A stretch of 27,319 bases of DNA from CAYJBH01 sp964369965 (lineage in GTDB: Bacteria > Bacillota > Clostridia > Oscillospirales > Ruminococcaceae): assembly GCA_964369965.1 (NCBI GenBank), contig CAYJGF010000027.1:1-27319 (forward strand), given 5' to 3'. The notes beneath the pieces are model-generated. The model searched no databases, had not been told where the DNA came from, and was given only the letters and a program-made list of their open reading frames with translations. Of this stretch, positions 1-8,332 are shown piece after piece (position 1 is the stretch's first letter; each line of letters opens with the position of its first letter). The translations under genes and the position numbers were made by a program.

Positions 1-4
1 CGGC

Positions 5-174
5 TGTAGGCGGGGGGCGCGTCTGCGAACCTGTTCGCAGTCACCGAAAGGGATAAGAGCCCGAGGGGTGCCTTAGGGTTTTTAGGTGAGGTGGGGGGCT
101 CTTATCCCTTTCGGTGAGTTTGAAGGCTTTCAAACACGCGCCCCCCACATCATTCGGGGCGCCGCACCCTACAA
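5..174. repeat. Nested palindromic element (four-way-junction fold) downstream of spoIIE
   Basis: Several inverted repeats are nested. The outermost pair is TGTAGG (5-10) with CCTACA (168-173). Next is an 11-bp GC-rich arm, 12-22 with 136-146. The central arm is a perfect 22 bp, 41-62 with 96-117. Between the outer and central arms sit two independent hairpins: 23-40 (CTGCGAAC/GTTCGCAG, 2-nt loop) and 119-134 (TTTGAA/TTCAAA). Single-stranded DNA or RNA could fold into a symmetrical four-way junction. The spoIIE stop is at 198, so the element may also act as its terminator, though no T-tract follows. It probably belongs to a dispersed intergenic repeat (REP/MITE-like) family; that is inference, as only one full copy is visible here. 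The left end may be cut by the window edge. Confidence 0.75.
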
Positions 175-197
175 CCCCACCGATAAATCCCCCAAAA

Positions 198-2567
198 TCA
201 CCCCACCATCGCCATGTCCTGCTGTGCCTGACGATGGACGGTGGTTGTCGGTATCATCTTTAACACTATAACCGACATGTCGTCACGGTGGTCGCTCTGC
301 TCACCGCGTTTTTTTGCCTGCTCCATTATTTCGGCGGCAAGCTCGCGTGAGTTTTTGCCGTGCATTCGCTCGATAAGCTCCGGCAACCAGTCCGTCTCCT
401 CCTCGCCGAGAGTGCCGTCGCTCACCATGACGAGCATGTCATATAGATTTAGCTTTATCGGCACCTCCTTGCCGGCAACACCGGGCATTATGCCGACCGG
501 TAGGGTGAGCGGATTTATACAGTGAACCGCCTCCCTCGTCACGTGATAGGTCGGGGCGGCGCCTGCTTTATATATCGTCCCCTCACCGTTATATAGGTTG
601 ACCGACAGGATATCCAGCGTTGCGCCACTCTCGTCGTTTGTCTTGAGTGACAGCGCCACGTTGACAAGGCGTGCCGCCTCACTTGTTTTAAAGCCTGCCG
701 ACAACAGTTTGGTGGACAACACCGCCGCGACGCTCGCATCAATTGCCGCCGATTTGCCCTTGCCCATTCCATCGCTCAAAATTGCGTGGGCGTTGCCGCT
801 GTCGTCGCTGAATGTCCGCAGGATATCGCCGTTGATACCACTCCTGTCCGCCGCCTTGCCGGACGCGGCAAACTCAACCGTGAACTTCGCCATCTCATAA
901 AAGTCAAAGGAGGTCACCGTCTCAAAATCTCGAACAACACAGGGGAAAAACTCCCGACCCAAGAGATGACCCACCTCCTCGGTCAGTGAACTGCGTTGAT
1001 TTTCATCTAAAAACACGCGACAACAGCTCACATTCACACGCATTTTGTCACTGCGCTCCATTATCACCGCCCCCTCGATAGGGGAAAGACCGATGTCCTT
1101 AAACAACGCCATCGTCTTTGCCGTCCTGCTACGGTCGACACTTTCCTCCCGATATATTTCGCTCGACAGTTTTTGAAGCGACTCTCCCATAGCGGAAAAT
1201 TGCTCCGAAAGGGTGCTCCTCATCAGCTCCGCTTTGAGTGCCCTTGTGCGTTCCGATGCGGCGACTGCCTGTGCACGGTGCAGTATACTGCATAGGTCAA
1301 AGGAGCGACTGCATCGATTTTTGAATACTTCACTCAGCCAGACCGGACCGATACTGCCCCGAACCGATATCGCACCCAACACCAACTCCATCGCTTTTTG
1401 GGTATCGTCACCATACGTTTGCCAACAGGAGTTATAGCCGCTACACCCCTTGCAACAGTTATGTATTGTATAATCTATCGCTATATTGTTCGGGCTTTGT
1501 TTTTTTGTGTTGGAGCGCTCGAACACCTTGCTTATCACCTCGTTTATATCGGACAGGGCGTCGCCGAACTTTTTCAGACGAGCCGACAGCTCTCTCGCCG
1601 CTGTCCTCACATCGGGATTTGATGGATCTTTAGGAAAATGCAAACGTAAAAAAGCCTTTGGGATAGGGATAAACAGTCCCGTCGCGACAATTATCTCCAG
1701 CACAAACATCGCCGCTGCGCCACTGTTTGGGGCGAGCACCATGCCAAATACACTGCAACAGAAAAAAAGTGTCGCAATGCCGAACTTCTCACCGTGGCTC
1801 AAAAGACCGGCGAAAAGTCCGCCGACAGCAATGCCGACACCGCTGTGGATAAGGTCGGGGCGCGCTATAGAGCACGCGGTCAATGCCGCCACCGCCAACA
1901 CGCCGCATATCCGCTCACCGTAGCTATAGCCGATAAGGCAGGTGAGCAGTGCAATCAGTGCAACACCTATATTAAAACCCGACACTTCAAAGCGTAACAA
2001 CGCCGCCGATAGGGTGATAAAAGCAAAGACAAGCGACGCTTTCCCCTCGCCCGATAGGTCGGCGAAGTTGTCAAGGCGCGCTATCTCACTGCTGAAAATC
2101 GAGAGCATAAACGAGAATAACATCAACAACATCATCTCACAGACAGTGGCGAAAAGGTCACTCTCCTTGCTTGTGACAAAGGGCAAAAACACCCTCATGA
2201 GCAACAGAGTGAGTGAGGTCGCGACCGGCAGTGCCCCCATCACTACCACACGGTTGGCAACGCGGCTTAGAATAGGGCGCAATAAAAGTGAGACCGCTAT
2301 CGCCATGCTGTACTGTATGCCGGTCATCAAGTCCATCGAAAGCATGTACCCGAGCACCGCACCGAGGGCGGCAGATATAGCATAGTGGTCGCGCGCGCCG
2401 GTGGCAACCGCCATACCAAGAGGAAACAGCCCACTGAAAAGCGGTGCGCCGGAGCAGATAAACGCAAAGCCGATTACCCCTAACTGCAAAAGATAGGGGG
2501 TGGTCTTTTTAATTCGCTCGCCATGGCGTCGATAGTTTGAACGCAATAAATTTAATACTTTTATCAT
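198..2567 (-). CDS. spoIIE: Stage II sporulation protein E (PP2C-family phosphatase)
   Basis: In endospore formers SpoIIE is a membrane-bound PP2C phosphatase at the asymmetric septum. It dephosphorylates SpoIIAA and so releases sigma-F in the forespore. The 789-residue product has the family architecture: a strongly hydrophobic multi-pass N-terminal region (about residues 20-310), a cytoplasmic linker (about 310-560) with a Cys-rich stretch (CCKGCSGYNSCW), and a C-terminal PP2C-like domain. That domain carries SDGMGKGKSAA, SGATLDILSVN, MVSDGTLGEEE and DDMSVIVLK, the last two giving the metal-binding aspartates. Length is close to the B. subtilis protein (about 827). The ATG at 2567 follows AAGGAAAAGGA. 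The gene is divergent from the glycosyltransferase, with a candidate Spo0A box between them. It is the strongest evidence that the host sporulates. Confidence 0.96.
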   Translation of the reverse strand: MIKVLNLLRSNYRRHGERIKKTTPYLLQLGVIGFAFICSGAPLFSGLFPLGMAVATGARDHYAISAALGAVLGYMLSMDLMTGIQYSMAIAVSLLLRPILSRVANRVVVMGALPVATSLTLLLMRVFLPFVTSKESDLFATVCEMMLLMLFSFMLSIFSSEIARLDNFADLSGEGKASLVFAFITLSAALLRFEVSGFNIGVALIALLTCLIGYSYGERICGVLAVAALTACSIARPDLIHSGVGIAVGGLFAGLLSHGEKFGIATLFFCCSVFGMVLAPNSGAAAMFVLEIIVATGLFIPIPKAFLRLHFPKDPSNPDVRTAARELSARLKKFGDALSDINEVISKVFERSNTKKQSPNNIAIDYTIHNCCKGCSGYNSCWQTYGDDTQKAMELVLGAISVRGSIGPVWLSEVFKNRCSRSFDLCSILHRAQAVAASERTRALKAELMRSTLSEQFSAMGESLQKLSSEIYREESVDRSRTAKTMALFKDIGLSPIEGAVIMERSDKMRVNVSCCRVFLDENQRSSLTEEVGHLLGREFFPCVVRDFETVTSFDFYEMAKFTVEFAASGKAADRSGINGDILRTFSDDSGNAHAILSDGMGKGKSAAIDASVAAVLSTKLLSAGFKTSEAARLVNVALSLKTNDESGATLDILSVNLYNGEGTIYKAGAAPTYHVTREAVHCINPLTLPVGIMPGVAGKEVPIKLNLYDMLVMVSDGTLGEEETDWLPELIERMHGKNSRELAAEIMEQAKKRGEQSDHRDDMSVIVLKMIPTTTVHRQAQQDMAMVG

Positions 2568-2602
2568 TCCTTTTCCTTAAACATGAGATGGGTTGCTTTT
2601 TC

Positions 2603-2677
2603 ATTATATATGGCGCTATGAGCGTTATTTGTTGAATAATATCCTATTTGTAATAATTTCAAATATTTCTTTCGTCA
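2603..2677 (-). promoter_or_regulatory. Candidate spoIIE promoter region with a Spo0A-like box
   Basis: On the minus strand a TATAAT lies at 2608-2603, 36 bp upstream of the spoIIE ATG. No good -35 is found 17 bp further up (CAAATA). TGACGAA, which matches the 0A-box pattern TGNCGAA, is at 2677-2671. In B. subtilis spoIIE uses sigma-A with Spo0A activation and a poor -35, so the layout is consistent. A 7-bp match alone is weak evidence. Confidence 0.35.
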
Positions 2678-2684
2678 AATTTCG

Positions 2685-2713
2685 TTGAAAAAATAACCAA
2701 AATGTGATATAAT
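2685..2713 (+). promoter_or_regulatory. Sigma-A promoter of the glycosyltransferase-carboxypeptidase-pncB operon
   Basis: TTGAAA (2685-2690) and TATAAT (2708-2713) are 17 bp apart. An extended -10 TG lies at 2705-2706. Transcription would start near 2720, giving a leader of about 25 nt before the ATG at 2746, which has AAGGA at 2735-2739. Confidence 0.8.
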
Positions 2714-2745
2714 TAGATTAAATAACATTATTTTAAGGAATAGTT

Positions 2746-3711
2746 ATGAACACATTGCCGATACTGTATATCGTTATCCCCTGCTATAACGAGGCACAGG
2801 TTCTCCCTGTGACCTGCTCCATGTTTCGCGATAAAATTCTTTCCTTTATATCCTACGGCAAGGTGTCGCCCGACAGTCGGGTGATGTTTGTCAACGACGG
2901 CTCGTCCGATGAAACATATGAGATTATCGAGGACCTTTCACGGCAGGATAAAATATATTGCGGTATATCGCTCTCCCGTAATCGCGGTCATCAAAACGCA
3001 CTGCTTGCCGGTCTGCACGAGGCGGCGAACTACTGCGATGTCAGCATATCCATCGACTGCGACGGTCAGGACGATATAAACGCCATGGACGAATTTCTCG
3101 AAAATTATCTAAATGGTTGCGACGTCGTTTACGGCGTGCGAAATAACCGCGACAGTGACAGCTTTTTCAAGCGTTTCACCGCCGAGGGGTTCTATCGTTT
3201 TATGGATACCATGGGCGCAAAGACGGTGTTTAACCACGCGGACTATCGCCTGCTCTCCAAAAATGCGCTTTTGGGGCTTTTTGAGTTTGAGGAGGTCAAC
3301 ATCTTCCTGCGCGGTCTTGTGCCGCTTGTAGGATTTAAATCCGCCACGGTGGAGTATAAACGCTCGGTGCGCCTTGCCGGTGAGAGCCACTATCCACTCT
3401 CAAAAATGCTCTCGCTTGCCATCGACGGCATAACCAGCCTCTCTAACCGCCCGTTGCGATTTATTACCATGCTCGGTTTTTTTATCGCGGCACTCGGCTT
3501 TATCGGGGCGTTATGGACGGTGGTGCAGTTCTTTTTAGACAGCACTATAAGCGGCTGGACCTCCACCACCTTTGCAATATTTTTTATGGGTGGGGTGCAA
3601 CTGCTCTGCCTTGGTATAATCGGCGAGTATATCGGCAAGATATATCTTGAGACCAAAAAAAGACCCCGCTTTATAATTTCACGTAGGACCTATAATGATG
3701 AAAATTCTTAG
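2746..3711 (+). CDS. Family 2 glycosyltransferase, GtrB/DPM1-like (polyprenyl-phosphate sugar transfer)
   Basis: Proteins of this type transfer glucose or a related sugar from a nucleotide sugar to undecaprenyl phosphate on the cytoplasmic face of the membrane. The 321-residue product starts with the GT-A nucleotide-binding segment (ILYIVIPCYNEAQVLP). It carries the acidic metal/nucleotide motif SIDCDGQDD near residue 105, where many relatives have DADLQD. It ends with two membrane segments, about 230-260 and 275-300 (FFMGGVQLLCLGIIGEYIGKIY is typical of GtrB). It is first in a three-gene unit and its 3' end overlaps the start of the carboxypeptidase gene, which suggests a role in decorating wall or membrane polymers. 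The sugar and final acceptor cannot be read from the sequence. No flippase or dedicated acceptor transferase is adjacent. Confidence 0.9.
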   Translation: MNTLPILYIVIPCYNEAQVLPVTCSMFRDKILSFISYGKVSPDSRVMFVNDGSSDETYEIIEDLSRQDKIYCGISLSRNRGHQNALLAGLHEAANYCDVSISIDCDGQDDINAMDEFLENYLNGCDVVYGVRNNRDSDSFFKRFTAEGFYRFMDTMGAKTVFNHADYRLLSKNALLGLFEFEEVNIFLRGLVPLVGFKSATVEYKRSVRLAGESHYPLSKMLSLAIDGITSLSNRPLRFITMLGFFIAALGFIGALWTVVQFFLDSTISGWTSTTFAIFFMGGVQLLCLGIIGEYIGKIYLETKKRPRFIISRRTYNDENS

Positions 3712-5056
3712 CCTAACCATGTCGATTATAACCCTCGTCACACTGCTATGTCTGCCGGTGTCGGCGGAGTTTGAGCCGCCTTTTGCGGTCAATGCCGAGT
3801 CGGTTATATTGATAAACCTCGACAGCGGTGATGTCGTATATGAAAAAAATGCGGACGAGGCGCGCCCGCCGGCGTCGCTCACCAAGGTGATGACCGCACT
3901 CATGTTGGTGGAGGGGGTTGCCGACCTCTCCTCGGTCAACGTGACCGCCCCCCAGTATATCTACAACGAGTTTGCCGGCATGGGAGCTATATCCACCGCC
4001 GACATTCGCGCCGGTGAGACGGTGAATTTAGAGCACCTGCTCTACGGCATGATGCTCCAGAGTGCGAACGAGGCAGCGTCCATTGTCGCGGACTACCTCT
4101 CGGGCGGTGACATAGCCGTCTTTTGTGACAACATGAACGCGCGTGCGGCGGAGCTTGGTTGCACAAATACCAACTTTGAAAATGCACACGGTCTTTCAAA
4201 TGAGTTGCAACTCTCCACCGCTCGCGACCTTGCACTCATCACCATGGAGGCATTAAAGCATCAAAACCTTGTGGACGCGGCATATTCCTCGCGCTACACC
4301 ATCCCGGCAACCAACATGCACCCAAACGGCACATTGCTCATCTCCACCTGCCTCATGCAGGACGAGAATTCCAGCCATTATAAACCCTACGTAAACGGTT
4401 TTAAAACAGGCACACTACCCGAGGCAGGGCACAACTATATCTCCACCGCGACCCAAAACGGTGAGAACTATCTGCTGGTGGTCATGGGCGCCGACTCGGA
4501 CGGTGTTAACGCCGCCGGCGAGGAGCTGTCCGGCTACCCTGCGTTTGATATTACCGCCGATATCTACAACTGGGTTTATAACAACTTCACCGTCCGACCG
4601 GTCATCGAGGCAGGCGCGGCGGTGGAACAGGTGCCGATACGCTACAGTGAGGAGGCAGACACCCTTTTGCTCTATCCGTCGGAGTCCATCTTTTCATTAC
4701 TCAGCAACGAGGAGGACGAACGCTCACTGACCAGAATATATGACCTGCCGGAGTATGCCGAGGCGCCGATTGAAGAGGGGGACGTCGTCGGCAGTTTGAC
4801 CGTCATGCGTGGCGACACCGAGCTTGGCACCGCCGACCTTATCGCGGCGCAGAGCTTTGAGCGCAGTGACCTTTTGTATTATACAGCGATGGTGATGGAC
4901 TTTTTTGGGAGCACAGCATTCACCGTCATTGCGATAATCGTTGCGGTCATAGTGTTGTTGTACGCCACCATGGTGCTGTTATCCATACGGCGATACAACC
5001 TCAAACGCCGCAGGAACGCCGAACGTGCAAAACAGATTAACAGGAGGATGAGATGA
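3695..5056 (+). CDS. D-alanyl-D-alanine carboxypeptidase, peptidase S11 (PBP5/DacF-like)
   Basis: The enzyme trims the terminal D-Ala from peptidoglycan pentapeptides outside the membrane. All three penicillin-binding motifs are present at normal spacing: S61-L-T-K64 (SxxK nucleophile), S123-A-N125 and K237-T-G239. A signal peptide covers about residues 1-24 (hydrophobic, ending PVSAEF). A hydrophobic segment near 405-430 followed by a basic tail should anchor the protein. Length (453) fits clostridial S11 enzymes with a C-terminal anchor. Two in-frame ATGs (3695, 3698) both overlap the glycosyltransferase end; AGGA at 3685-3688 favours the first. Its stop overlaps the pncB start (ATGA), so translation is coupled. 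DacF-like proteins are often linked to sporulation, but PBP5-type housekeeping use is equally possible. Confidence 0.94.
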   Translation: MMKILSLTMSIITLVTLLCLPVSAEFEPPFAVNAESVILINLDSGDVVYEKNADEARPPASLTKVMTALMLVEGVADLSSVNVTAPQYIYNEFAGMGAISTADIRAGETVNLEHLLYGMMLQSANEAASIVADYLSGGDIAVFCDNMNARAAELGCTNTNFENAHGLSNELQLSTARDLALITMEALKHQNLVDAAYSSRYTIPATNMHPNGTLLISTCLMQDENSSHYKPYVNGFKTGTLPEAGHNYISTATQNGENYLLVVMGADSDGVNAAGEELSGYPAFDITADIYNWVYNNFTVRPVIEAGAAVEQVPIRYSEEADTLLLYPSESIFSLLSNEEDERSLTRIYDLPEYAEAPIEEGDVVGSLTVMRGDTELGTADLIAAQSFERSDLLYYTAMVMDFFGSTAFTVIAIIVAVIVLLYATMVLLSIRRYNLKRRRNAERAKQINRRMR

Positions 5057-6519
5057 TCGGGATATCGGACAAACGCAACCTATCCATGCTGATGGACCTC
5101 TATGAGTTGACCATGGCGAGCGGATACCTCTCCTGTGGTCGTGAGCAGGACATTGTCGTTTTTGACATGTTTTTTCGGCGCGTGCCGGACGACGGCGGCT
5201 TTGCCATCGCGGCAGGTCTTGAACAGTTTGTCGAGTATATAGACGAGTTGCAATTTTCAGACGAGGATATCGAGTATCTGCGTGGGCTTCACCTTTTTGA
5301 GGAGCGTTTTTTAGCCTATCTCGCCGATTTTAAGTTCAGTTGCACCGTGTTCGCGGTGGAGGAGGGCACGCCCATCTTCCCGAATGAGCCGATAGTCACC
5401 GTCATAGGTCCGGTCATCGAGGCGCAGCTTATCGAGACATTTTTGCTCTGCACAATCAATCATCAAAGCCTCATCGCCACCAAGGCAAACAGGATAGTTC
5501 GCGCGGCAGGGGATTGCAGTGTGATGGAGTTTGGCGCACGTCGCGCGCAGGGGTATGACGCGGCAAACTACGGCTCGCGTGCGGCATACATAGGGGGGTG
5601 CGCGTCCAGTAGCAACGTCATGGCAGGGCGGATGTTCGGCATACCGGTCACCGGCACCATGGCGCACAGTTGGGTGCAACTTTTTGACAGTGAGTATGAG
5701 GCACTCGCCGCTTACGCAGAGAACTACCCCGAGCGGTGCACACTTTTGGTCGACACCTATTCTACCCTGCAAAGCGGCATACCAAACGCGATAAAGGTGT
5801 TTGACGAGGTGTTAAAACCGCTCGGCAAACGCCCCTTTGGTGTGAGGATTGACAGCGGTGACATCGCCTACCTCTCCAAAAAGGCGCGAAAAATGTTGGA
5901 CAGGGCAGGCTATGACGATGTGAAGATCATCGCCAGCAACTCGATAAATGAGTATATAATAAGGGATTTGCAGATACAAAATGCGGCGGTGGACGGCTAT
6001 GGTATCGGCGAAAAGCTGATAACCGCCATGGACGATCCGGTGTTCGGCGGTGTATATAAACTGGTCGCACTTAAACAGGGCGACGGATTTGCGCCCAAAA
6101 TAAAGCTGTCGGAGAGTATTGAAAAGACGACAATACCGCACCGCAAAAATGTTTTCAGAATATTCGACAGCGAGACCGGCTATGCCGAGGCGGATCTCTT
6201 GACCATGAGCGACGAGAGTATAGACGAGGGCAAACCCCTCACCCTCTTTGACCCGATAGCCACATGGAAGCGCCGAACATACAAAAAATATTATGTTGAA
6301 AATCTGCAAAAGAAGATTTTTGAGCGCGGCAAACTCTGCTATGACCTGCCGAGTATCGAGACGATAAGGGCGAAATGCCGTGACAAGGTCTCACACCTCT
6401 GGGACGAGGTAACTCGTATGGAAAATCCCCACCGTTATTATGTCGACCTCTCGCAAAAGCTCTGGGACGAGAGGTATAAGGTGCTCAACAAGGTGCAGGA
6501 GGGGATTGAGGAGAAGTAA
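5053..6519 (+). CDS. pncB: Nicotinate phosphoribosyltransferase
   Basis: This enzyme makes nicotinate mononucleotide from nicotinate and PRPP with ATP, the first step of the Preiss-Handler NAD salvage route, in the cytosol. The 488-residue product shows family signatures: LMDLYELTMASGY at the start, EFGARRAQGYDAANYGSRAA (160-179) and GTMAHSW (201-207), whose His205 matches the conserved phosphorylated histidine. GVRIDSGDIAYLSKKAR lies in the phosphoribosyl-binding half. Length fits the bacterial NAPRTase group. The start overlaps the upstream stop by 4 bp and has AGGAGG 5 nt before it. The gene is unrelated in pathway to its two wall-related operon partners, so cotranscription may be incidental. 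It converges with femX at 6559 and no clear terminator is seen in the 39-bp gap. Confidence 0.95.
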   Translation: MIGISDKRNLSMLMDLYELTMASGYLSCGREQDIVVFDMFFRRVPDDGGFAIAAGLEQFVEYIDELQFSDEDIEYLRGLHLFEERFLAYLADFKFSCTVFAVEEGTPIFPNEPIVTVIGPVIEAQLIETFLLCTINHQSLIATKANRIVRAAGDCSVMEFGARRAQGYDAANYGSRAAYIGGCASSSNVMAGRMFGIPVTGTMAHSWVQLFDSEYEALAAYAENYPERCTLLVDTYSTLQSGIPNAIKVFDEVLKPLGKRPFGVRIDSGDIAYLSKKARKMLDRAGYDDVKIIASNSINEYIIRDLQIQNAAVDGYGIGEKLITAMDDPVFGGVYKLVALKQGDGFAPKIKLSESIEKTTIPHRKNVFRIFDSETGYAEADLLTMSDESIDEGKPLTLFDPIATWKRRTYKKYYVENLQKKIFERGKLCYDLPSIETIRAKCRDKVSHLWDEVTRMENPHRYYVDLSQKLWDERYKVLNKVQEGIEEK

Positions 6520-6558
6520 GAGGTAAGAAATAATAGTGAAGAGGTCGACCCAACTTGG

Positions 6559-7575
6559 CTATATTTTGCCGCTTAACTTCGCTAACTTCCTTAATAACGG
6601 GTTGCCCCCTATCTTGAATTCGCCGGCGGTCTCGACGACCTCACCGGTGAAATTCTTTTTAAAGCCGAGCACGTTGTAGAGCTGTTCACTGTCCTCGGGG
6701 GTTGGGGCGACACCCTGCATGTCGTAGGTGTGGCAGCCGCCGGACAGTGCCCACTGCATCAACGTCCACTGCAACAGGTAGGTCGGGCGCAGATTGCGGT
6801 TTTTGTCGCTGGACGCGCCGTAGACATGCGCCGTGCGACCGGCATACTGCACCGCGATGCCACCGCAGAGCGGCTCTTCACCGTTGTAGCAGACATAAAG
6901 TCGCGCGTGCTGTGGAAAGGAGTTTAAAAAACTCACAAGATATTCTTTTGGGCGGATATTAAAGCCCTGTCGGTCGCCGGTCTTTTGATAGATGTTATAA
7001 AAGTCGTCTATCCTATCCACCGGCAGATGACGGCAGACTATCCCCTTTTTTGCAGGGTATCTTATATAGTACCTCGTCTCACGGACAAAGCTCGCCATCA
7101 GACTCTCCTCGTCCTTGTCCTTTAGGTCGACGATATAGTTGTACCGCGGTTGGACGGTGGATTTAAACGGGGCAGACGGCGTGAACTCACACCCTGCCGA
7201 GGTAAATGCGGCGACGGCGCCCTCATCGTCGGCATTTATCATGGGGTCAAAGACGAACTCCACCGCGCGGTGCTTTTTCACCAGTTTTTTTGCACCGTCG
7301 ACAAGGGCATCTATCACCTCACTGTCGGCATAGTCGCACACCGGTCCGCGCGGCGCATAGATGAACGAGACCGGCCCGACCCTGCGGATAATCGCCGCAA
7401 AACCGCCGACAATCTCGCCTTCACGGCGCACGACACAGACGCTTTGAGACCAACCCTTTTTCGCCCTCACCCAGTTGACGCTCTGCATAAAGTTGCCGTT
7501 TTGGTGAGCTTCGGCGAAACGTTCATACTCGCCGAACTGCTCCGGCGGTAAAAATTCATGTTTAATCAATGACAA
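6559..7575 (-). CDS. FemAB/FemX-type peptidoglycan bridge aminoacyltransferase
   Basis: FemABX proteins add amino acids from aminoacyl-tRNA to the stem peptide of lipid II, building interpeptide bridges. The 338-residue product has the two GNAT-like halves of the family: N-terminal (NFMQSVNWVRAKKGW; IYAPRGPVCDY) and C-terminal (ARLYVCYNGEEPLCGGIAV; YLLQWTLMQWALSGG; YDMQGV). The long coiled-coil arm of staphylococcal FemA is absent, as in FemX-like members. The likely start is TTG at 7575: AAAGGAG lies 4 nt upstream, and no ATG occurs before the conserved region. The start lies inside the tatD end (14-bp overlap), so translation is probably coupled. The amino acid donated cannot be predicted. 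It is last in the minus-strand block. Confidence 0.88.
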   Translation of the reverse strand: MSLIKHEFLPPEQFGEYERFAEAHQNGNFMQSVNWVRAKKGWSQSVCVVRREGEIVGGFAAIIRRVGPVSFIYAPRGPVCDYADSEVIDALVDGAKKLVKKHRAVEFVFDPMINADDEGAVAAFTSAGCEFTPSAPFKSTVQPRYNYIVDLKDKDEESLMASFVRETRYYIRYPAKKGIVCRHLPVDRIDDFYNIYQKTGDRQGFNIRPKEYLVSFLNSFPQHARLYVCYNGEEPLCGGIAVQYAGRTAHVYGASSDKNRNLRPTYLLQWTLMQWALSGGCHTYDMQGVAPTPEDSEQLYNVLGFKKNFTGEVVETAGEFKIGGNPLLRKLAKLSGKI

Positions 7576-8332
7576 AAAGCTCCTTTGTGTTATCTAAAAC
7601 CTGCCGCAAAAGCTCGCTTGTTGTGATGCCGCGCAGGGTGGCAATCTCGGCGGCGGTATGCTCTATCATACCGGAGTCACACCGTTTGCCCCGATGTGGG
7701 ACGGGCGCGAGGTAGGGGCAGTCCGTCTCCAAAAGCAGTCGGTCGAGCGGTACCGCACATGCAACCTCTTTGATAGTTTTGGCGTTAGAAAAGGTCACTA
7801 TACCGCCGATGCCGATATACAGCCCGAGGCGTGTTATCTCGCGCATATACTCCACACTGCCGGAAAAACAGTGCATAACCCCCTTGATCGGGTGGCTTTT
7901 CAGCATCTCGAGCATGTCGCCGTACGAATCACGGTTGTGCAACAGCACCGGCAGGTCGAGTGATTGCGCAAGCGTCAACTGCGACACAAACAGCCGTTTT
8001 TGCTCCTCGCGGTCGGTGTCGTAGTAGTAGTCAAGACCACATTCCCCCAGTGCCACCGTCTTTTTTGTGTTAAGTCGCCGTGGGAGCTCATTTTCCACCA
8101 CTTCGAGCAGCCTTGGCAGAGAATGCTCTCGCAGTGCCTCGGGGTGCAGACCGTAGGCGCTGTATACGCCGTCATATTTAGCGGACAGCTCACCCGATAG
8201 GTCAAAATCCTCCGGCTCGGCGGTGCAGTCTATTATCCCGACGACATCTTTTTCAAACAGCGCACTCAACAGCGCGTCGCGGTCGTCGTCGTATCGGGAG
8301 GAGTTGTAGTGTGCGTGGGAGTCAAAAATCAT
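7562..8332 (-). CDS. tatD: TatD-family metal-dependent hydrolase (DNase)
   Basis: This is a cytosolic amidohydrolase-superfamily TIM barrel of 256 residues. Metal ligands and motifs are in order: DSHAHY (His6, His8), GECGLDYY (Glu), LPVLLHNRDS (His), MHCFSGS (His) and LLETDCPYL (catalytic Asp). Relatives show 3'-5' exonuclease or endonuclease activity in DNA repair and turnover; the substrate here is inferred from the family. The ATG at 8332 overlaps the CNNM-gene stop (ATGA) and follows AAGGAAGTA. The downstream femX start lies within its last codons. The tight three-gene overlap suggests a single transcript rather than a shared function. Confidence 0.94.
   Translation of the reverse strand: MIFDSHAHYNSSRYDDDRDALLSALFEKDVVGIIDCTAEPEDFDLSGELSAKYDGVYSAYGLHPEALREHSLPRLLEVVENELPRRLNTKKTVALGECGLDYYYDTDREEQKRLFVSQLTLAQSLDLPVLLHNRDSYGDMLEMLKSHPIKGVMHCFSGSVEYMREITRLGLYIGIGGIVTFSNAKTIKEVACAVPLDRLLLETDCPYLAPVPHRGKRCDSGMIEHTAAEIATLRGITTSELLRQVLDNTKELFVID

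Noticed and set aside
1486..2385. Two plus-strand open frames of about 145 codons
   Set aside because: They are antisense to the membrane part of spoIIE, with Ser/Ala-rich composition that mirrors hydrophobic codons.
6520..6558. Terminator between the converging pncB and femX genes
   Set aside because: The 39-bp gap has no stable inverted repeat or T-run.
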